Assembly (NCBI GenBank): GCA_016935015.1
Contig: JAFGRT010000102.1
Span: 1 to 57,439, forward strand
DNA from: Acidobacteriota bacterium
GTDB lineage: Bacteria > Acidobacteriota > JAAYUB01
Length of the DNA: 57,439 nucleotides
Reading direction: 5' to 3'
In this document: positions 10,501 through 19,101 of the stretch, piece after piece
Numbering within the stretch: the first letter of the stretch is position 1
How the letters are laid out: every line of letters starts with the position of its first letter
Program-made: the position numbers and the translations under genes
Notes under the pieces: generated by a model
What the model was told of the DNA's origin: nothing
The model's database searches: none
What the model saw: only the letters and a program-made list of their open reading frames with translations

Positions 10501-12479
10501 CCCATGCCGATATCATTTATACCGATGCCAGCGGTGAACAGCTCGTCGTCCTGTTCGGCAGCACGTTCTCCAGTTCGGCCGTCTATGCCTGCGGCCATGG
10601 CCCGGCGGCCATCACCGCCGGCGATTTCGACGGTGACAGCCGTCTGGACCTGGCGGTGGCCAACCGCGACTCCGCTTCCGTCTCTGTCTATCGGAACAAC
10701 GGTAGCGGTTTCGATGCGGCGGAATACGCCGCCGGCGGCAGCGAGCCGGTGGACATCAAGGCAGCGGATTTCAACCGGGACGGCCGGGCCGATCTGGTGG
10801 TCGCCCTGGCCGACGACAGGGCCATCTCCATCATGCCGGCCGGCGCCGGCGGCAGCTTCGACAAAGCGGCCATTCAGAAGATTTATTTTCTGAACGCCCC
10901 CTCGGCCGTGCTGGCGGAAAATTTCGACGGCCAGCACGGCGCCGACGTGTTGGTGGGCTTCCGCGACTTCTACAAGCTGGCCCTGTGCGTCAGCCAGGCC
11001 GACGGCCGTCTGGCCTATGCCTACACCCTCAACACCCTGGGGGATGTGGAACTGGATTACGTCAACCATGCCACCCTCAACGAGGACAATATCCTGGCCG
11101 TGGGCGGCGGCACCGGCGCCGGCGGGGTTTCCTCGGTCACCGGGGTGGCCGCCCTGGGGGAAATGCCCATCAATCTCATCCATTTCCCCCGCAGTCGACA
11201 GCTTTCGTTCTCCGTCGTAAACATGGGCACCTCGGCCGCCCTGCTGAACCTGGAGCTGTATGAAGACGCCGGGACCCTGACCGAGGCAGTGACTACTTCC
11301 ATCGGTCCGGGGCTCCAGTTTGCCCGCTACCTGACGGATCCGGCGCTGCTGGGCTCGGCGGCCGATGATCCGGAACGCTGGGTACGGGCGTTCCTGACCG
11401 AGGAGGATACGTATGGCCTGTGGCTGGGTAACGACGGCTCCACCCTCGATTACCTCGACGGCTTCCGATTGCCGGCCGCCGGTGACGCCTCTTCCTCGTT
11501 CGTACTGCCCGAAGTATGGAACGAACCGGGCGAATATACCGAAATCATTCTCCTGAATCCGTCGCAGAAGCAGGCCGCCGTGAACATCTCCCTGATGCGG
11601 GATGGAACCGTCCGAGCCGTATCGGCCCGGGTGATTGCCGGTCGGGGCCGGATTCGCCTCGACCTGGAAACGGTATTCCCCAGCGCCGCGCAGGAAGATT
11701 ACGTGCAAGTCATCTCGGACCGGCCTGTCATCGGTCTGGAGCTCTTCGGTGACAGTGGTCGCCTGGCTGGCCTGGAGGGTATGGATACCACCCGAGGCGG
11801 TGATCTGCTCTATGGGCCTCACGTGGCCATCGGCGATCTGGGCCTGGCCTTTCGGTCGGACCTGACCCTCGTCAATGCGGGCGATCAGGCGGCCACCCTC
11901 TCCCTGGATCTGGTGGACGATGCCGGGGATCTCGTCGGCTTCATCAACGACCTCACTCTCAATGCCGGGAGTAAATTGACCACCGATCTGGCCGACTTGT
12001 TCGCATTGTCCATGCCCGTGTCGGGTTATCTGGTGGTGGATCCGCATGGTGCCGAAGGGATCGTCGGCGCCATCACCTTCCAGGGAGTGGGGGACGACCG
12101 TTATGTTTCATCCCTGCCCCTGTTGCGATCGGCAGCGGATCACTTCCTGGTGGGCCACCTGGCCACGGGACTGCAGGGCGGCACCAACTACTTCACCGGC
12201 GTGGCCGTCTTGAATCCCGATGCCGAAGCCAAGCAGGTGCGGGTTTCCGCGTACGATCAGAACGGCATCCTGCTGGATTCCCAAAGCAGCACTATCCCCG
12301 GCAACCGCCGGGACATCTATCTGCTGCACGACCGCTTGACCGGACTGACGGGTAACTTCGGCGGTTATCTGCTCGTGGACAATGAATCGACGACGGTGGG
12401 GAGCCTGCTGGTGTTTGTGCTCTTCGGCGATGAGGCCTACAATTTCCTGAGCGCCGTGCCGGCGGTGCCCCGGCAATAA
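7557..12479 (+). CDS. Large secreted beta-propeller protein (BNR/sortilin-type and FG-GAP repeats)
   Basis: This 1640-residue exported protein begins with a clear signal peptide (cleavage probably after A22 or A23, at AVFA). Residues 25-620 carry repeated SSDGGxxW/STDGGxTW Asp-box (BNR) units alternating with IAVDPxNPxxxYAG strands, as in Ycf48/sortilin-like propellers. Residues about 860-1090 hold FG-GAP/VCBS calcium-binding repeats: DLNQDGYED, DVNHDTHAD, DFDGDSRLD and DFNRDGRAD. The last 450 residues repeat a beta-rich module found at the C terminus of large secreted proteins of environmental bacteria. The ATG at 7557 has GGGAGGA six bases upstream; the frame is open back to 7488. It is probably a surface or extracellular binding protein. 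No catalytic motif is visible. Confidence 0.85.
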   Translation: MNGRMAIVAVLTGLLILPSAVFAGIWTSNGPYGGSIQQIWVNPVHPNKMLAVVQDGGCFQTKNWGTSWTAIGALPRTIGALAGDDRARRIYVSSGLNFYRSLDQAETWELLASLPSTATCLALHPGSDKILYLGTLQGLKKSSDGGSSWQDVGSSLPKEQIESVVVDPFNNNIVYASVNNEGVFKSSNSGSYWTAIYDSSAWFPQVACHPRIRNRLYMCTWSPPYFAVSTNGGTSWEAAPSGSFFDDLVADPFMDNVLYTNSLRGLFKSIDFGETWEKILSVEGHAVAVDPSESGILYAGTLAGVLRSSDGGATWFPATAGINEVDKCIAVDPGNPGTVYVGDEANNIFRSTDGGVTWTMLPFDHGSNAVASLLVYPNDPDVLLATTNGYLYRSADGGWTWDDVLSGYIYATAVEPVPPYKIYACSGWPYWSYAFTGIHTSTDGGKTWQYLGLEGINITNLAIDPANPKQLFAGGDDGLYRSENGGSAWSPLNLGVSEPKVDCLVIDPRNPQILYAGVRNQGVYRSSNSGNSWLQRNTGLNDLRVESLAVDPETSTTIYAGTYSDGLYISGNSGQSWSLASPILNDMQIWALQFDAGPPKRLYAGTNYGLRVNTITDDPAVMVDHRSNQVGSVNKNSPSQLLPATYLTLGLLPDTFPNASFNEPVLIEMMLPQGTRLSQTLADGVFSTKGENPLLNQKTPPLALSEYMFNPASQRYEPLDDTAAPAEIDERAVELFRYVAGENAIWLRVNVSTTEFQPGSPDRFLGVTIGLGGGVWPPNEASNWGSDGVHRQANTQFFADVRNYDFATAGYRLTVSLRALYQQTGQLVGTEFQPSEITLFNLDPGLENDKYVSSPVGPSIKDFDTADLNQDGYEDMVSVDGENEWITWVLGQPDGSFGTVEQLNVPGIIPVTVDLMDFTGPGSKPDGRPELVFSSLSGTIYYMYWPSVWSKGSAAGEMIPVQVTKLAVAPSATMVQDVNHDTHADIIYTDASGEQLVVLFGSTFSSSAVYACGHGPAAITAGDFDGDSRLDLAVANRDSASVSVYRNNGSGFDAAEYAAGGSEPVDIKAADFNRDGRADLVVALADDRAISIMPAGAGGSFDKAAIQKIYFLNAPSAVLAENFDGQHGADVLVGFRDFYKLALCVSQADGRLAYAYTLNTLGDVELDYVNHATLNEDNILAVGGGTGAGGVSSVTGVAALGEMPINLIHFPRSRQLSFSVVNMGTSAALLNLELYEDAGTLTEAVTTSIGPGLQFARYLTDPALLGSAADDPERWVRAFLTEEDTYGLWLGNDGSTLDYLDGFRLPAAGDASSSFVLPEVWNEPGEYTEIILLNPSQKQAAVNISLMRDGTVRAVSARVIAGRGRIRLDLETVFPSAAQEDYVQVISDRPVIGLELFGDSGRLAGLEGMDTTRGGDLLYGPHVAIGDLGLAFRSDLTLVNAGDQAATLSLDLVDDAGDLVGFINDLTLNAGSKLTTDLADLFALSMPVSGYLVVDPHGAEGIVGAITFQGVGDDRYVSSLPLLRSAADHFLVGHLATGLQGGTNYFTGVAVLNPDAEAKQVRVSAYDQNGILLDSQSSTIPGNRRDIYLLHDRLTGLTGNFGGYLLVDNESTTVGSLLVFVLFGDEAYNFLSAVPAVPRQ

Positions 12480-12548
12480 TCATGTCTTGTGGAAAGGATG
12501 CCGCAACCAGGCCGTCAACAGGGCGGCGGCGAATCAGGGATCGCGGAC

Positions 12549-14243
12549 ATGCCGGATGAACGGAAGGGAGTATTTCAGACGACATTGACGTCGCTGTTTC
12601 GGCGGCGCGCCCCGATCCCCACACCCGGCGGCGGCGCGACCGCCGCGCCTCGCCAGCACAGCGTGCGGCGGCTCAAGGAACTGCTGGGGGAGGACTACCA
12701 TTTTGAGGCCTTTCTCGGCCGCGGCGGGTTTGCCGCCGTGTTCAAGGTCCGGCAGCTGCGGCTGGATCGACTCGAAGCCCTCAAAGTGTTGCTGGAAACC
12801 CACGACGAGGACCCGGGATTCGCCGAGCGATTCGTCCAGGAGGCCAAGGTGGCGGCCTCCCTGGATCATCCCCACATCGTCAAAGTGTATGACTTCGGCC
12901 AAGCTGAAGGGATATTTTGGTACAGCATGCAGTTTATCGATGGGCCGACGCTCTCGTCGGAATTGCGCGCCGGCGGGCCGCTGCCAGAGCGTTCGGCCGT
13001 CCGGTTGGTCCTGCCGCTCCTGGACGCCCTGGAATACAGCCATCGCCGCGGCGTGGTTCACCGGGATATCAAGCCGGGCAACATCATCCTCGACGCCCAG
13101 GCCCGCCCTTACCTGATGGATTTCGGCATCGCCAAGTCCATGGACAGCGTGCTGAAGACCCGCACCGGTCTGTTGCTGGGCACCCCGGCCTATATCGCCC
13201 CCGAGCAGGCATCGCGGCAGGTGGTGGACGGCCGGGCCGACCTCTACGCCCTGGGGGTGACACTCTACGAAATGATCACTGGGCATTATCCTTTTCCCAT
13301 GGACGATCCCGTCCAGAGCGTGGTGTTGCGACTCACGGAAAAACCCGACAAGCCATCCCGCTGGTTGCCCGACATCCACGCCGAACTGGAGCGAATCATT
13401 CTCAAGGCGCTGGAACGCGACAAGGGGCGGCGCCATGCCGATGCCGCGGCCCTGCGGGCGGATCTGCTCCGTTTCGTCGGCGATGCCGATTCCACTGCAA
13501 GATTTGATCTGCGTTCGCTGAAGGAGGCCAAATCCGTATCGCCCTTCGCCCCCGAAGCCGATGTGCTGGCACCAACCTACATGGAAATGTCGGCGGCGGC
13601 GACCGGTCCGACTTTGCCACGTCCCTTCGGCCGTCGGGGACGCCGGCTGGTTCTGGCGGCAGCCCTGGTGACCCTGGCGCTGGGGAGCGCGGCCCTCGTG
13701 AAGTTCTGGCCTAGGGTCGAAGCGCCGCCGCCGGTGGAGCGGCTGTTCGAACGACCGCCGGATACGGCGACGGATCCAGTCCGAGAACAGTTAAGCAAAC
13801 CGGGTGAGCTGGCGAGGGAAATGGAATCAAATCAGGCCTCGGTCGGGGGCGTTGAGGAAAAAGAACATGCCGCCCCGAAGGCGGAACAGGTTGAAACCGC
13901 CGGGCCACTTTCCACTTCGTCCCCGGTGCGGGCGACGACACCCATCGAACCGATCGTTCGGCGGCCCGTCCAGCCGCCGCGCCTGCTGGAGCAGGCCCCG
14001 GTCCAGCTCGACGGGGAGGATGCGGCCCTATGCCTGAACCAGATCATCAACTTTTCCGTGGTGATCGGCGAGGACGGCCGGGTGAAAGCGGTCCGCGCGA
14101 TCTCCGCCGGGCATCCACCCGTCTGCCTGACCGCCGCGGAGGAGGCCGTCCGGCGCTACATTTTTTCACCGGCCCTGGATGTGGCGGGAAAACCGGTGGA
14201 GTCGACCATCGCCGTGGCGGTGGAAATTACGGGAGGTAACTAA
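12549..14243 (+). CDS. Membrane Ser/Thr protein kinase with periplasmic TonB-C-like domain
   Basis: This 564-residue protein has a PknB-type kinase domain (about 50-310), a membrane helix (about 364-386), a Pro/Glu-rich linker and a C-terminal domain (about 485-564). The kinase motifs are complete: GRGGFAAVF glycine loop (57-65), catalytic Lys79 in ALKVL, HRDIKPGNI (171-179), DFG at 191-193, and APE. The tail contains INFSVVIGEDGRVKAVRAI and RRYIFSPAL, which resembles the TonB C-terminal/AgmX energy-transducer fold and would lie in the periplasm. The ATG at 12549 follows AGGGA at 12536-12540; a GTG at 12489 lacks a site. The stop overlaps the start of the OmpA-like lipoprotein, so the two are translationally coupled and probably work together at the envelope. 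Confidence 0.85.
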   Translation: MPDERKGVFQTTLTSLFRRRAPIPTPGGGATAAPRQHSVRRLKELLGEDYHFEAFLGRGGFAAVFKVRQLRLDRLEALKVLLETHDEDPGFAERFVQEAKVAASLDHPHIVKVYDFGQAEGIFWYSMQFIDGPTLSSELRAGGPLPERSAVRLVLPLLDALEYSHRRGVVHRDIKPGNIILDAQARPYLMDFGIAKSMDSVLKTRTGLLLGTPAYIAPEQASRQVVDGRADLYALGVTLYEMITGHYPFPMDDPVQSVVLRLTEKPDKPSRWLPDIHAELERIILKALERDKGRRHADAAALRADLLRFVGDADSTARFDLRSLKEAKSVSPFAPEADVLAPTYMEMSAAATGPTLPRPFGRRGRRLVLAAALVTLALGSAALVKFWPRVEAPPPVERLFERPPDTATDPVREQLSKPGELAREMESNQASVGGVEEKEHAAPKAEQVETAGPLSTSSPVRATTPIEPIVRRPVQPPRLLEQAPVQLDGEDAALCLNQIINFSVVIGEDGRVKAVRAISAGHPPVCLTAAEEAVRRYIFSPALDVAGKPVESTIAVAVEITGGN

Positions 14244-14962
14244 TGGATATCATCCGCAAGAACCTTTCTCTGCTGGTGCTGACCGGGGTGATTTGTCTGC
14301 CGGCCGCAAGCGGTTGCAGCACTAGGACCGTGGCCGAACCGGCCCGGGCCGAAGCTCCGCGGCTGCAACTCACGGCTGACGTGCTGGCCGAGCCGGAGCC
14401 GCTACTCATCCGCTTCGGCGAAGAGGAGGTGGGCATGACACCCTTGACATTGCAGTTGAACAGTTTCAACGAACTGCTGCTGATCAAGCCGGCCGAGCAT
14501 GTCGAGGAAGTGATGGAGACCCGTTTCCGTTTCAGCGGTATCAACCAGGTCCAGGTGATCTTCCGCCGCGGCGCGGAACCGGTTCCGCTGGCCCAGGCGC
14601 TGCGATTGAACAAAGTGCTGGTCTTTGATTATTCCTCCCGCGCGACGTTCAACGTGGATGAATATCTCCTTAAACCCGAAATGGAACCGCTGCTTCTGAA
14701 TCAGGTCGAAATGCTCATCGACTATTTCCCCGGGGTCCGCGTCTATGTTTGCGGCCATACGGACAGCACGGGGACCGTCCCGCACAACCTGGAGCTGTCC
14801 CTGCAGCGGGCGCGCAGTGTCCGGGATTTTCTGATGGCCCATGGCGTGGTGCAAGAGCGCCTGATTTCCCAAGGTTTCGGCGCCGATTACCCCATTGCCA
14901 CCAACAGCACCGACGACGGGCGCGCATTGAACCGCCGCACCGAGGTGGTGCTGCCGCAGTAG
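14243..14962 (+). CDS. OmpA-family peptidoglycan-associated lipoprotein
   Basis: This 239-residue protein has a lipoprotein signal with an AASGC lipobox (Cys25). A unique middle segment leads to a C-terminal OmpA domain (about 130-237). The domain shows VYVCGHTDSTGT, LSLQRARSVRDFL, ISQGFGADYPI and the closing ALNRRTEVVL, all typical of OmpA/Pal-type peptidoglycan binding. It is expected at the outer membrane facing the periplasm and anchored to the cell wall. The ATG shares its first base with the last base of the kinase TAA, and GGGAGG lies six bases upstream. Coupling with the kinase suggests that the kinase's periplasmic domain and this lipoprotein share a function. That link is inference. 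Confidence 0.88.
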   Translation: MDIIRKNLSLLVLTGVICLPAASGCSTRTVAEPARAEAPRLQLTADVLAEPEPLLIRFGEEEVGMTPLTLQLNSFNELLLIKPAEHVEEVMETRFRFSGINQVQVIFRRGAEPVPLAQALRLNKVLVFDYSSRATFNVDEYLLKPEMEPLLLNQVEMLIDYFPGVRVYVCGHTDSTGTVPHNLELSLQRARSVRDFLMAHGVVQERLISQGFGADYPIATNSTDDGRALNRRTEVVLPQ

Positions 14963-14978
14963 CCCGCCTTATTGCCGG

Positions 14979-16157
14979 TCATTGATCCAGCGGACGCTTT
15001 TCCAGAAAATCCAGCACCAGACTGGTCATGAACAGGGCGGCCTCGGGCAGTGCTCGCTCGTCGATGTCGAAGGCTGGATGATGATGGGGATATTCCATGC
15101 CGTCGCCCATCCCGAAAAACATGAAGGCGCCGGGCCGCTCCTGAAGAAAGTAGGCGAAATCCTCGCCACCCATCACCGGATCGATCCATGCCGTCCGCTC
15201 CGGGCCCAGTGTGTCGGCCAGCGTTTCCACGGCGAAGTCGATCATGGCCGGGTCGTTGACCACCGGCGGATAGCCGCGGTGATATTCGAGTTCAGCCGTA
15301 GCGCCGAAGGTCCGGCACGTGTCTGCCACGATTTCCCGCACCCGGCGCTCGGCCAATTCCTGGATGGCGGCGTCGAAGGTGCGCACGGTACCCATCAGCT
15401 TGACCTGGTCGGGGATGACGTTGTAGATGTCGCCGCCGGCGATCTTGCCGAACGAGACCACCAGGGGTTTGAGGGGATCACAGTTGCGGCTGACGATGCT
15501 TTGGCAGTTGATGATGAGCTGGGCGGCCGTCACAATGGGATCCACCGTCTGCTGGGGCATGGAGCCGTGGCCGCCGCGGCCCTTGATGACGAGGTCGAAC
15601 GTGTCGGGCTGGGCCATCATGGGGCCTTTGACCATGCCCACCTGGCCGGTGGGCAGGGATTGCCACAGGTGCAGTCCGAACAGGGCGTCGACGCCTTCCA
15701 GCGCTCCCTCGTCGATCATGGGCTTCGCCCCGCCCGGCAGATGCTCTTCCGATGGCTGAAAGAGAAACGCCACTCGACCGCTCCACTGCGACCGCCGGTC
15801 GGCGACAATTTTCGCCACACCCATCATGATGGCCATGTGGCCGTCGTGGGCGCAGCTGTGCGCCGCGCCGGGGTTTTGCGAGATGTACTCCTTGTCGCCC
15901 TGTTCGGTGATGGGCAGGGCGTCCATGTCGGCACGCAGGGCGATGCACGGTCCGGGGCCGTTGCCCGTCATCATGCCGCGCAGGCCGGTGCGGGCGTAAG
16001 GCTCCACCTCGAAGCCCTCCCGTTCCAGAAATTCCCGGATCACCCGCGAGGTCCGCTCTTCCTGATAGGCGATTTCCGGATGCCGATGAAAATCCCGCCG
16101 CCAGGCGACGATCTGTTCCGTCATTTTTTGGACGGCCTGTTGAATATCTGCACGCAT
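14979..16157 (-). CDS. M20 family amidohydrolase (hippurate hydrolase/N-acyl amino acid amidase-like)
   Basis: This 392-residue cytoplasmic metallo-amidohydrolase of the M20D group cleaves N-acyl or N-carbamoyl-type amides of amino acids. Seen are the SCAHDGHMA metal motif, the catalytic Glu pair in QPSEEHLPGGAKPMI, the central GGHGSMPQQTVDPI dimerisation segment and GEDFAYFL near the end. The first residues form a helix of the usual IaaA/HipO type. AAGGAGA lies six bases before the ATG. The gene is the last of a three-gene operon after a DUF3311-like protein and a sodium:solute symporter. The likely scheme is that the symporter imports an acylated amino acid and this enzyme releases the acyl group. 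The exact substrate is unknown. Confidence 0.85.
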   Translation of the reverse strand: MRADIQQAVQKMTEQIVAWRRDFHRHPEIAYQEERTSRVIREFLEREGFEVEPYARTGLRGMMTGNGPGPCIALRADMDALPITEQGDKEYISQNPGAAHSCAHDGHMAIMMGVAKIVADRRSQWSGRVAFLFQPSEEHLPGGAKPMIDEGALEGVDALFGLHLWQSLPTGQVGMVKGPMMAQPDTFDLVIKGRGGHGSMPQQTVDPIVTAAQLIINCQSIVSRNCDPLKPLVVSFGKIAGGDIYNVIPDQVKLMGTVRTFDAAIQELAERRVREIVADTCRTFGATAELEYHRGYPPVVNDPAMIDFAVETLADTLGPERTAWIDPVMGGEDFAYFLQERPGAFMFFGMGDGMEYPHHHPAFDIDERALPEAALFMTSLVLDFLEKRPLDQ

Positions 16158-16202
16158 ATCATCTCTCCTTGCCGAAATGAATACAGAGTAAGGGGCGGGT
16201 CT

Positions 16203-17639
16203 TCAATCCGCCAACATTTGTTCCCGGGGCGTCGGCCGGGTGACCAGGCACACGCCGACCGTCACCGCGGCATTGATCACCAGGCCGACGAAGCCGGCAT
16301 TCAGGCCGAACACGGGGTCGAAGCCGCCCAGGATCAGCACCGCCACAGTAACGGACCCCACCAGCAACCCGCTGAGGACGCCTGTCCGCGTGGCCCGTTT
16401 CCAGAACAGGCCCAGCACCACACCCGGGAAGAACTGGCACACGCCGTCGTAGCCCAGGATGAGCAGGTTCACCAGTTCGTTGGGAAAGAAAATGGCCAGG
16501 GCCAGGGCCACGGCCATGATCACCAGCACCATGATCCGCGACAGGCGCATCACCGTCACCTCCTTGGCCTGGGGCCGGAACGCCGTCTGGTAAACGTTTT
16601 TGACCAGCAGGGTGGCGGCGTACAGCACCAGGATGGCCGCCGGCACCATGGCTGTCACCGCGCCGGCGGCGCCCACAAAACCCAAAAACCAGGGCGGGTA
16701 GGTCTGCTTGACCAGTTCCAGGAAGGCCATGTCGCTGTTCTCCAGGCCGGGGATCACCAGCAGGGCAGTGAAGCCCACCATGAAGACCAGGAGGATGGGG
16801 ATCTGGTAGAGGGGCATGATGATGGCGTTGCGCTTTATGATCTGGTCGCTGCGGGCCGAATAGGCCGAGCTGAATACATGGGGCCACATGTAGAAGCCCA
16901 GACCGGTGAGCAGGATGGTGGACATGACCCACAGCACGTCCATGTCGGGCGTCGAGCCCGGAAACACCAGATGATGCGGCATTTTTTCCATCAACCGGCG
17001 GAAAAATGCATCGTAGCTGCCAAAATAGATGATGGGCACACCCAGGCCGACGATGGCCACAGCCAGAATCATGAGCACGTCCTTGATGACGGCCACCCAG
17101 GCGGCGCCCTTCAGACCACTGGTATATACAAAGGCGCAGGTGAGGACAAAGGAGATGCCGATGGCCCAACCGGATCCGATGGCGCCGCCGCTGGCCACCT
17201 CCACGATCAACCCCAGGCCGGCCAACTGCAGCTGCAGGTAGGGGATGATGGAAAACACGCCGATCAGGGCCACCAGCACGCCCAGGGTCCGGCTGTCATA
17301 GCGCTTGATGAAAAAATCGGGCTGGGTGTGCAGATGATGCTTCTTGCCGGCGCGCCATACGGCCGGCAAGATGAAAAAGGACAATGTGTAGGCCAACGCG
17401 CCGTACACCAGGATGTAGAACGCCGGCGCGCCCTTGGAATAGGCCCAGCCGCTGGCCCCCAGAAAGGTGAAGGTGGTGTAGATCTCGCCGGCCATGAGCA
17501 GCCAGATGATAAGAATCCCGAACTGACGACCACCGACGGTCCAGTTTTCCAAGTTCATCTTCACCCTGCGGCCGGCGAAAATCCCGACCATGGCCGAGCC
17601 GACAATGGTGCCGAAGATGATCAGCAAGGCCGTGTTCAT
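16203..17639 (-). CDS. Sodium:solute symporter (SSF family)
   Basis: This 478-residue, roughly 13-helix inner-membrane transporter of the SSF (PanF/PutP) family couples sodium entry to uptake of a small solute. Its N terminus holds the GRRVKMNLENWTVGGRQFG segment typical of the family. The core contains YTTFTFLGASGWAYSKGAP and, further on, VGAAGAVTAMVPAAILV and VYQTAFRP. Its ATG overlaps the TGA of the upstream DUF3311-like gene (ATGA), so the two proteins are translationally coupled. The M20 amidohydrolase follows 45 bases downstream. The solute is unknown; an N-acylated amino acid or dipeptide is inferred from the neighbour. Confidence 0.87.
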   Translation of the reverse strand: MNTALLIIFGTIVGSAMVGIFAGRRVKMNLENWTVGGRQFGILIIWLLMAGEIYTTFTFLGASGWAYSKGAPAFYILVYGALAYTLSFFILPAVWRAGKKHHLHTQPDFFIKRYDSRTLGVLVALIGVFSIIPYLQLQLAGLGLIVEVASGGAIGSGWAIGISFVLTCAFVYTSGLKGAAWVAVIKDVLMILAVAIVGLGVPIIYFGSYDAFFRRLMEKMPHHLVFPGSTPDMDVLWVMSTILLTGLGFYMWPHVFSSAYSARSDQIIKRNAIIMPLYQIPILLVFMVGFTALLVIPGLENSDMAFLELVKQTYPPWFLGFVGAAGAVTAMVPAAILVLYAATLLVKNVYQTAFRPQAKEVTVMRLSRIMVLVIMAVALALAIFFPNELVNLLILGYDGVCQFFPGVVLGLFWKRATRTGVLSGLLVGSVTVAVLILGGFDPVFGLNAGFVGLVINAAVTVGVCLVTRPTPREQMLAD

Positions 17640-17860
17640 GGCGCCTCTCCGTCATCGGACCGCCTGCAGCGACGCTCTGCAAGGTAGGCCAGCCAGAGGA
17701 TCACCGGCGTCAGTATCACCCAGGCCAGAATCCAGAAAAGCAGGAACGGCAGGCCCAGGATCAGCGGTTCCACTCGATTGACCAGCGGCAGGGCCAGCAC
17801 CAGGGTGATGAAGGGGATGGCGCCCAGGAGCAGGGCCAGCCAGGTGGTTCTCTTTTTCAC
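17636..17860 (-). CDS. Small DUF3311-like membrane protein, symporter partner
   Basis: This 74-residue protein has two hydrophobic helices joined by a short loop with PLVNRVEPLILGLPFLLFW, the recognisable core of DUF3311 proteins. These small proteins are usually encoded directly before SSF symporters and are thought to act as accessory subunits. The GTG at 17860 was chosen because AAGGAG lies about seven bases upstream; the frame is open further to 17899 without a site. The C terminus is basic (ERRCRR). The stop overlaps the start of the symporter by four bases. A second pair with the same layout lies at 41872-43596. Confidence 0.8.
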   Translation of the reverse strand: MKKRTTWLALLLGAIPFITLVLALPLVNRVEPLILGLPFLLFWILAWVILTPVILWLAYLAERRCRRSDDGEAP

Positions 17861-18054
17861 CAGCGTCTCCTTCTGGGGATTGCCCGATGACAGGGCCACG
17901 CGCCGCGGTGCCCCGTTGTCGGTGACGGGGGCAGGGATGTGCCATGGTCCTCATCGGTTCGTCCGGATCATCATAGCGGAGCGGCCCGCGAAACCTCAAG
18001 CAGAAAAACGGGCGGCCGGCAGGGCAACGGGGGTGTTGGCGGAAAGATGGCCGT

Positions 18055-19101
18055 TCAGACGGGTGCGGCCAGGCTGAGAAGGTCGTTGAGGACGCCGTAG
18101 GCCGTATCGTACAGGGTGGGGTTTTCCTGGGTGATGAGCAGCGGGCCCATGAGGTCCGTCTCCAGGCGGAGAATGGAGCCGCTGCCTTCCACCCGGGCGA
18201 ACGGATCGTCGAGGGGGATCTCTTCGGGCGCCACACGGGCCGTCACGCCGGTTTCGGTGCGCCGGGCACGGCAGACCAGCTTTAGCCGGCATCCGCGATC
18301 CCGGGCCCGGCGGATATCCGCCGGCGTGATACCGGTGATGCCGGTGCGCGCCACCTCGGGCGGAGTGACCCGGCCCTCCAGCAGCACATTGGCCAGAACG
18401 GCAATCTTGGCGGCGGCATCCCAGCCCTCCAGATCCAGGGACGGATCGGCCTCAGCGAAACCGGCGGCCTGGGCTTCGGCCACGGCTTCTGCCAGGCTGC
18501 TGCCTTCCTCCAGCCGCCGGAGAACATAGTTGGTGGTGGAGTTGAGAATGCCGGAAATTTCCAGGATGCGGCTACCCATGAGGGCATGGCGGGCCATGTT
18601 GAAGACCGGCGCGCCGTCCATCACCGCCGACTCGAACAAAAACCGAACCCCCGCCCGGTTGGCCGTTGCGGACAGCTCGGCGTGGGCGAAAGCGGCCGGC
18701 CCCTTGTTGGCCGTGACCACATGCCGGCCGCGGCCAAGGGCCTCACGCACCCAGGTGACGACCGGTTCACCCCGCTGCTCGATCGAGAGAACCGACAGTT
18801 CCACAAGAATATCATAGTCCAGCTGTTGGACTGCCTCGGCAACGGTCAAAGTCGTCCGGTAGGGGTGGCTATCCGGCACGCCGCTCTCCGCCGGCAGGCT
18901 TTGCAGGACATCCTGCGGATCCAGTCCGGCCGACCGGGCCAGCGCCCCGCGCGAACGAGTAAACACCCCCACCCATACCGGGTGCAGCCTCGTCAGCCCG
19001 GGAAAGCGGTGGCGCGCCACGGAGAGGATCTCCATCACTTTGCGGCCGACGTTGCCGAAGCCGATCATCAAGATGCGCAGGGGCGGGTGGGCGGCGGACA
19101 T
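18055..19101 (-). CDS. hom: Homoserine dehydrogenase
   Basis: This 348-residue enzyme reduces aspartate semialdehyde to homoserine with NAD(P)H, on the way to threonine and methionine. The N-terminal Rossmann motif is MIGFGNVGRKV. Further marks are VVTANKGPAAFA with the catalytic-region Lys, GILNSTTNYVL and DLEGWDAAAKIAVLAN, all signatures of the family. There is no ACT domain, so it belongs to the short form without C-terminal threonine feedback. The ATG at 19101 has GGAGGT four to five bases upstream; the longer frame from 19155 has no comparable site. It stands alone, about 140 bases after the M16 operon and 190 bases before the symporter operon. Confidence 0.9.
   Translation of the reverse strand: MSAAHPPLRILMIGFGNVGRKVMEILSVARHRFPGLTRLHPVWVGVFTRSRGALARSAGLDPQDVLQSLPAESGVPDSHPYRTTLTVAEAVQQLDYDILVELSVLSIEQRGEPVVTWVREALGRGRHVVTANKGPAAFAHAELSATANRAGVRFLFESAVMDGAPVFNMARHALMGSRILEISGILNSTTNYVLRRLEEGSSLAEAVAEAQAAGFAEADPSLDLEGWDAAAKIAVLANVLLEGRVTPPEVARTGITGITPADIRRARDRGCRLKLVCRARRTETGVTARVAPEEIPLDDPFARVEGSGSILRLETDLMGPLLITQENPTLYDTAYGVLNDLLSLAAPV

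Noticed and set aside
14982-17687. 901-codon + strand open frame opposite the M20/symporter genes
   Set aside because: It is the antisense shadow of two genes with clear protein motifs. It is His/Gln/Gly-rich and has no ribosome-binding site.
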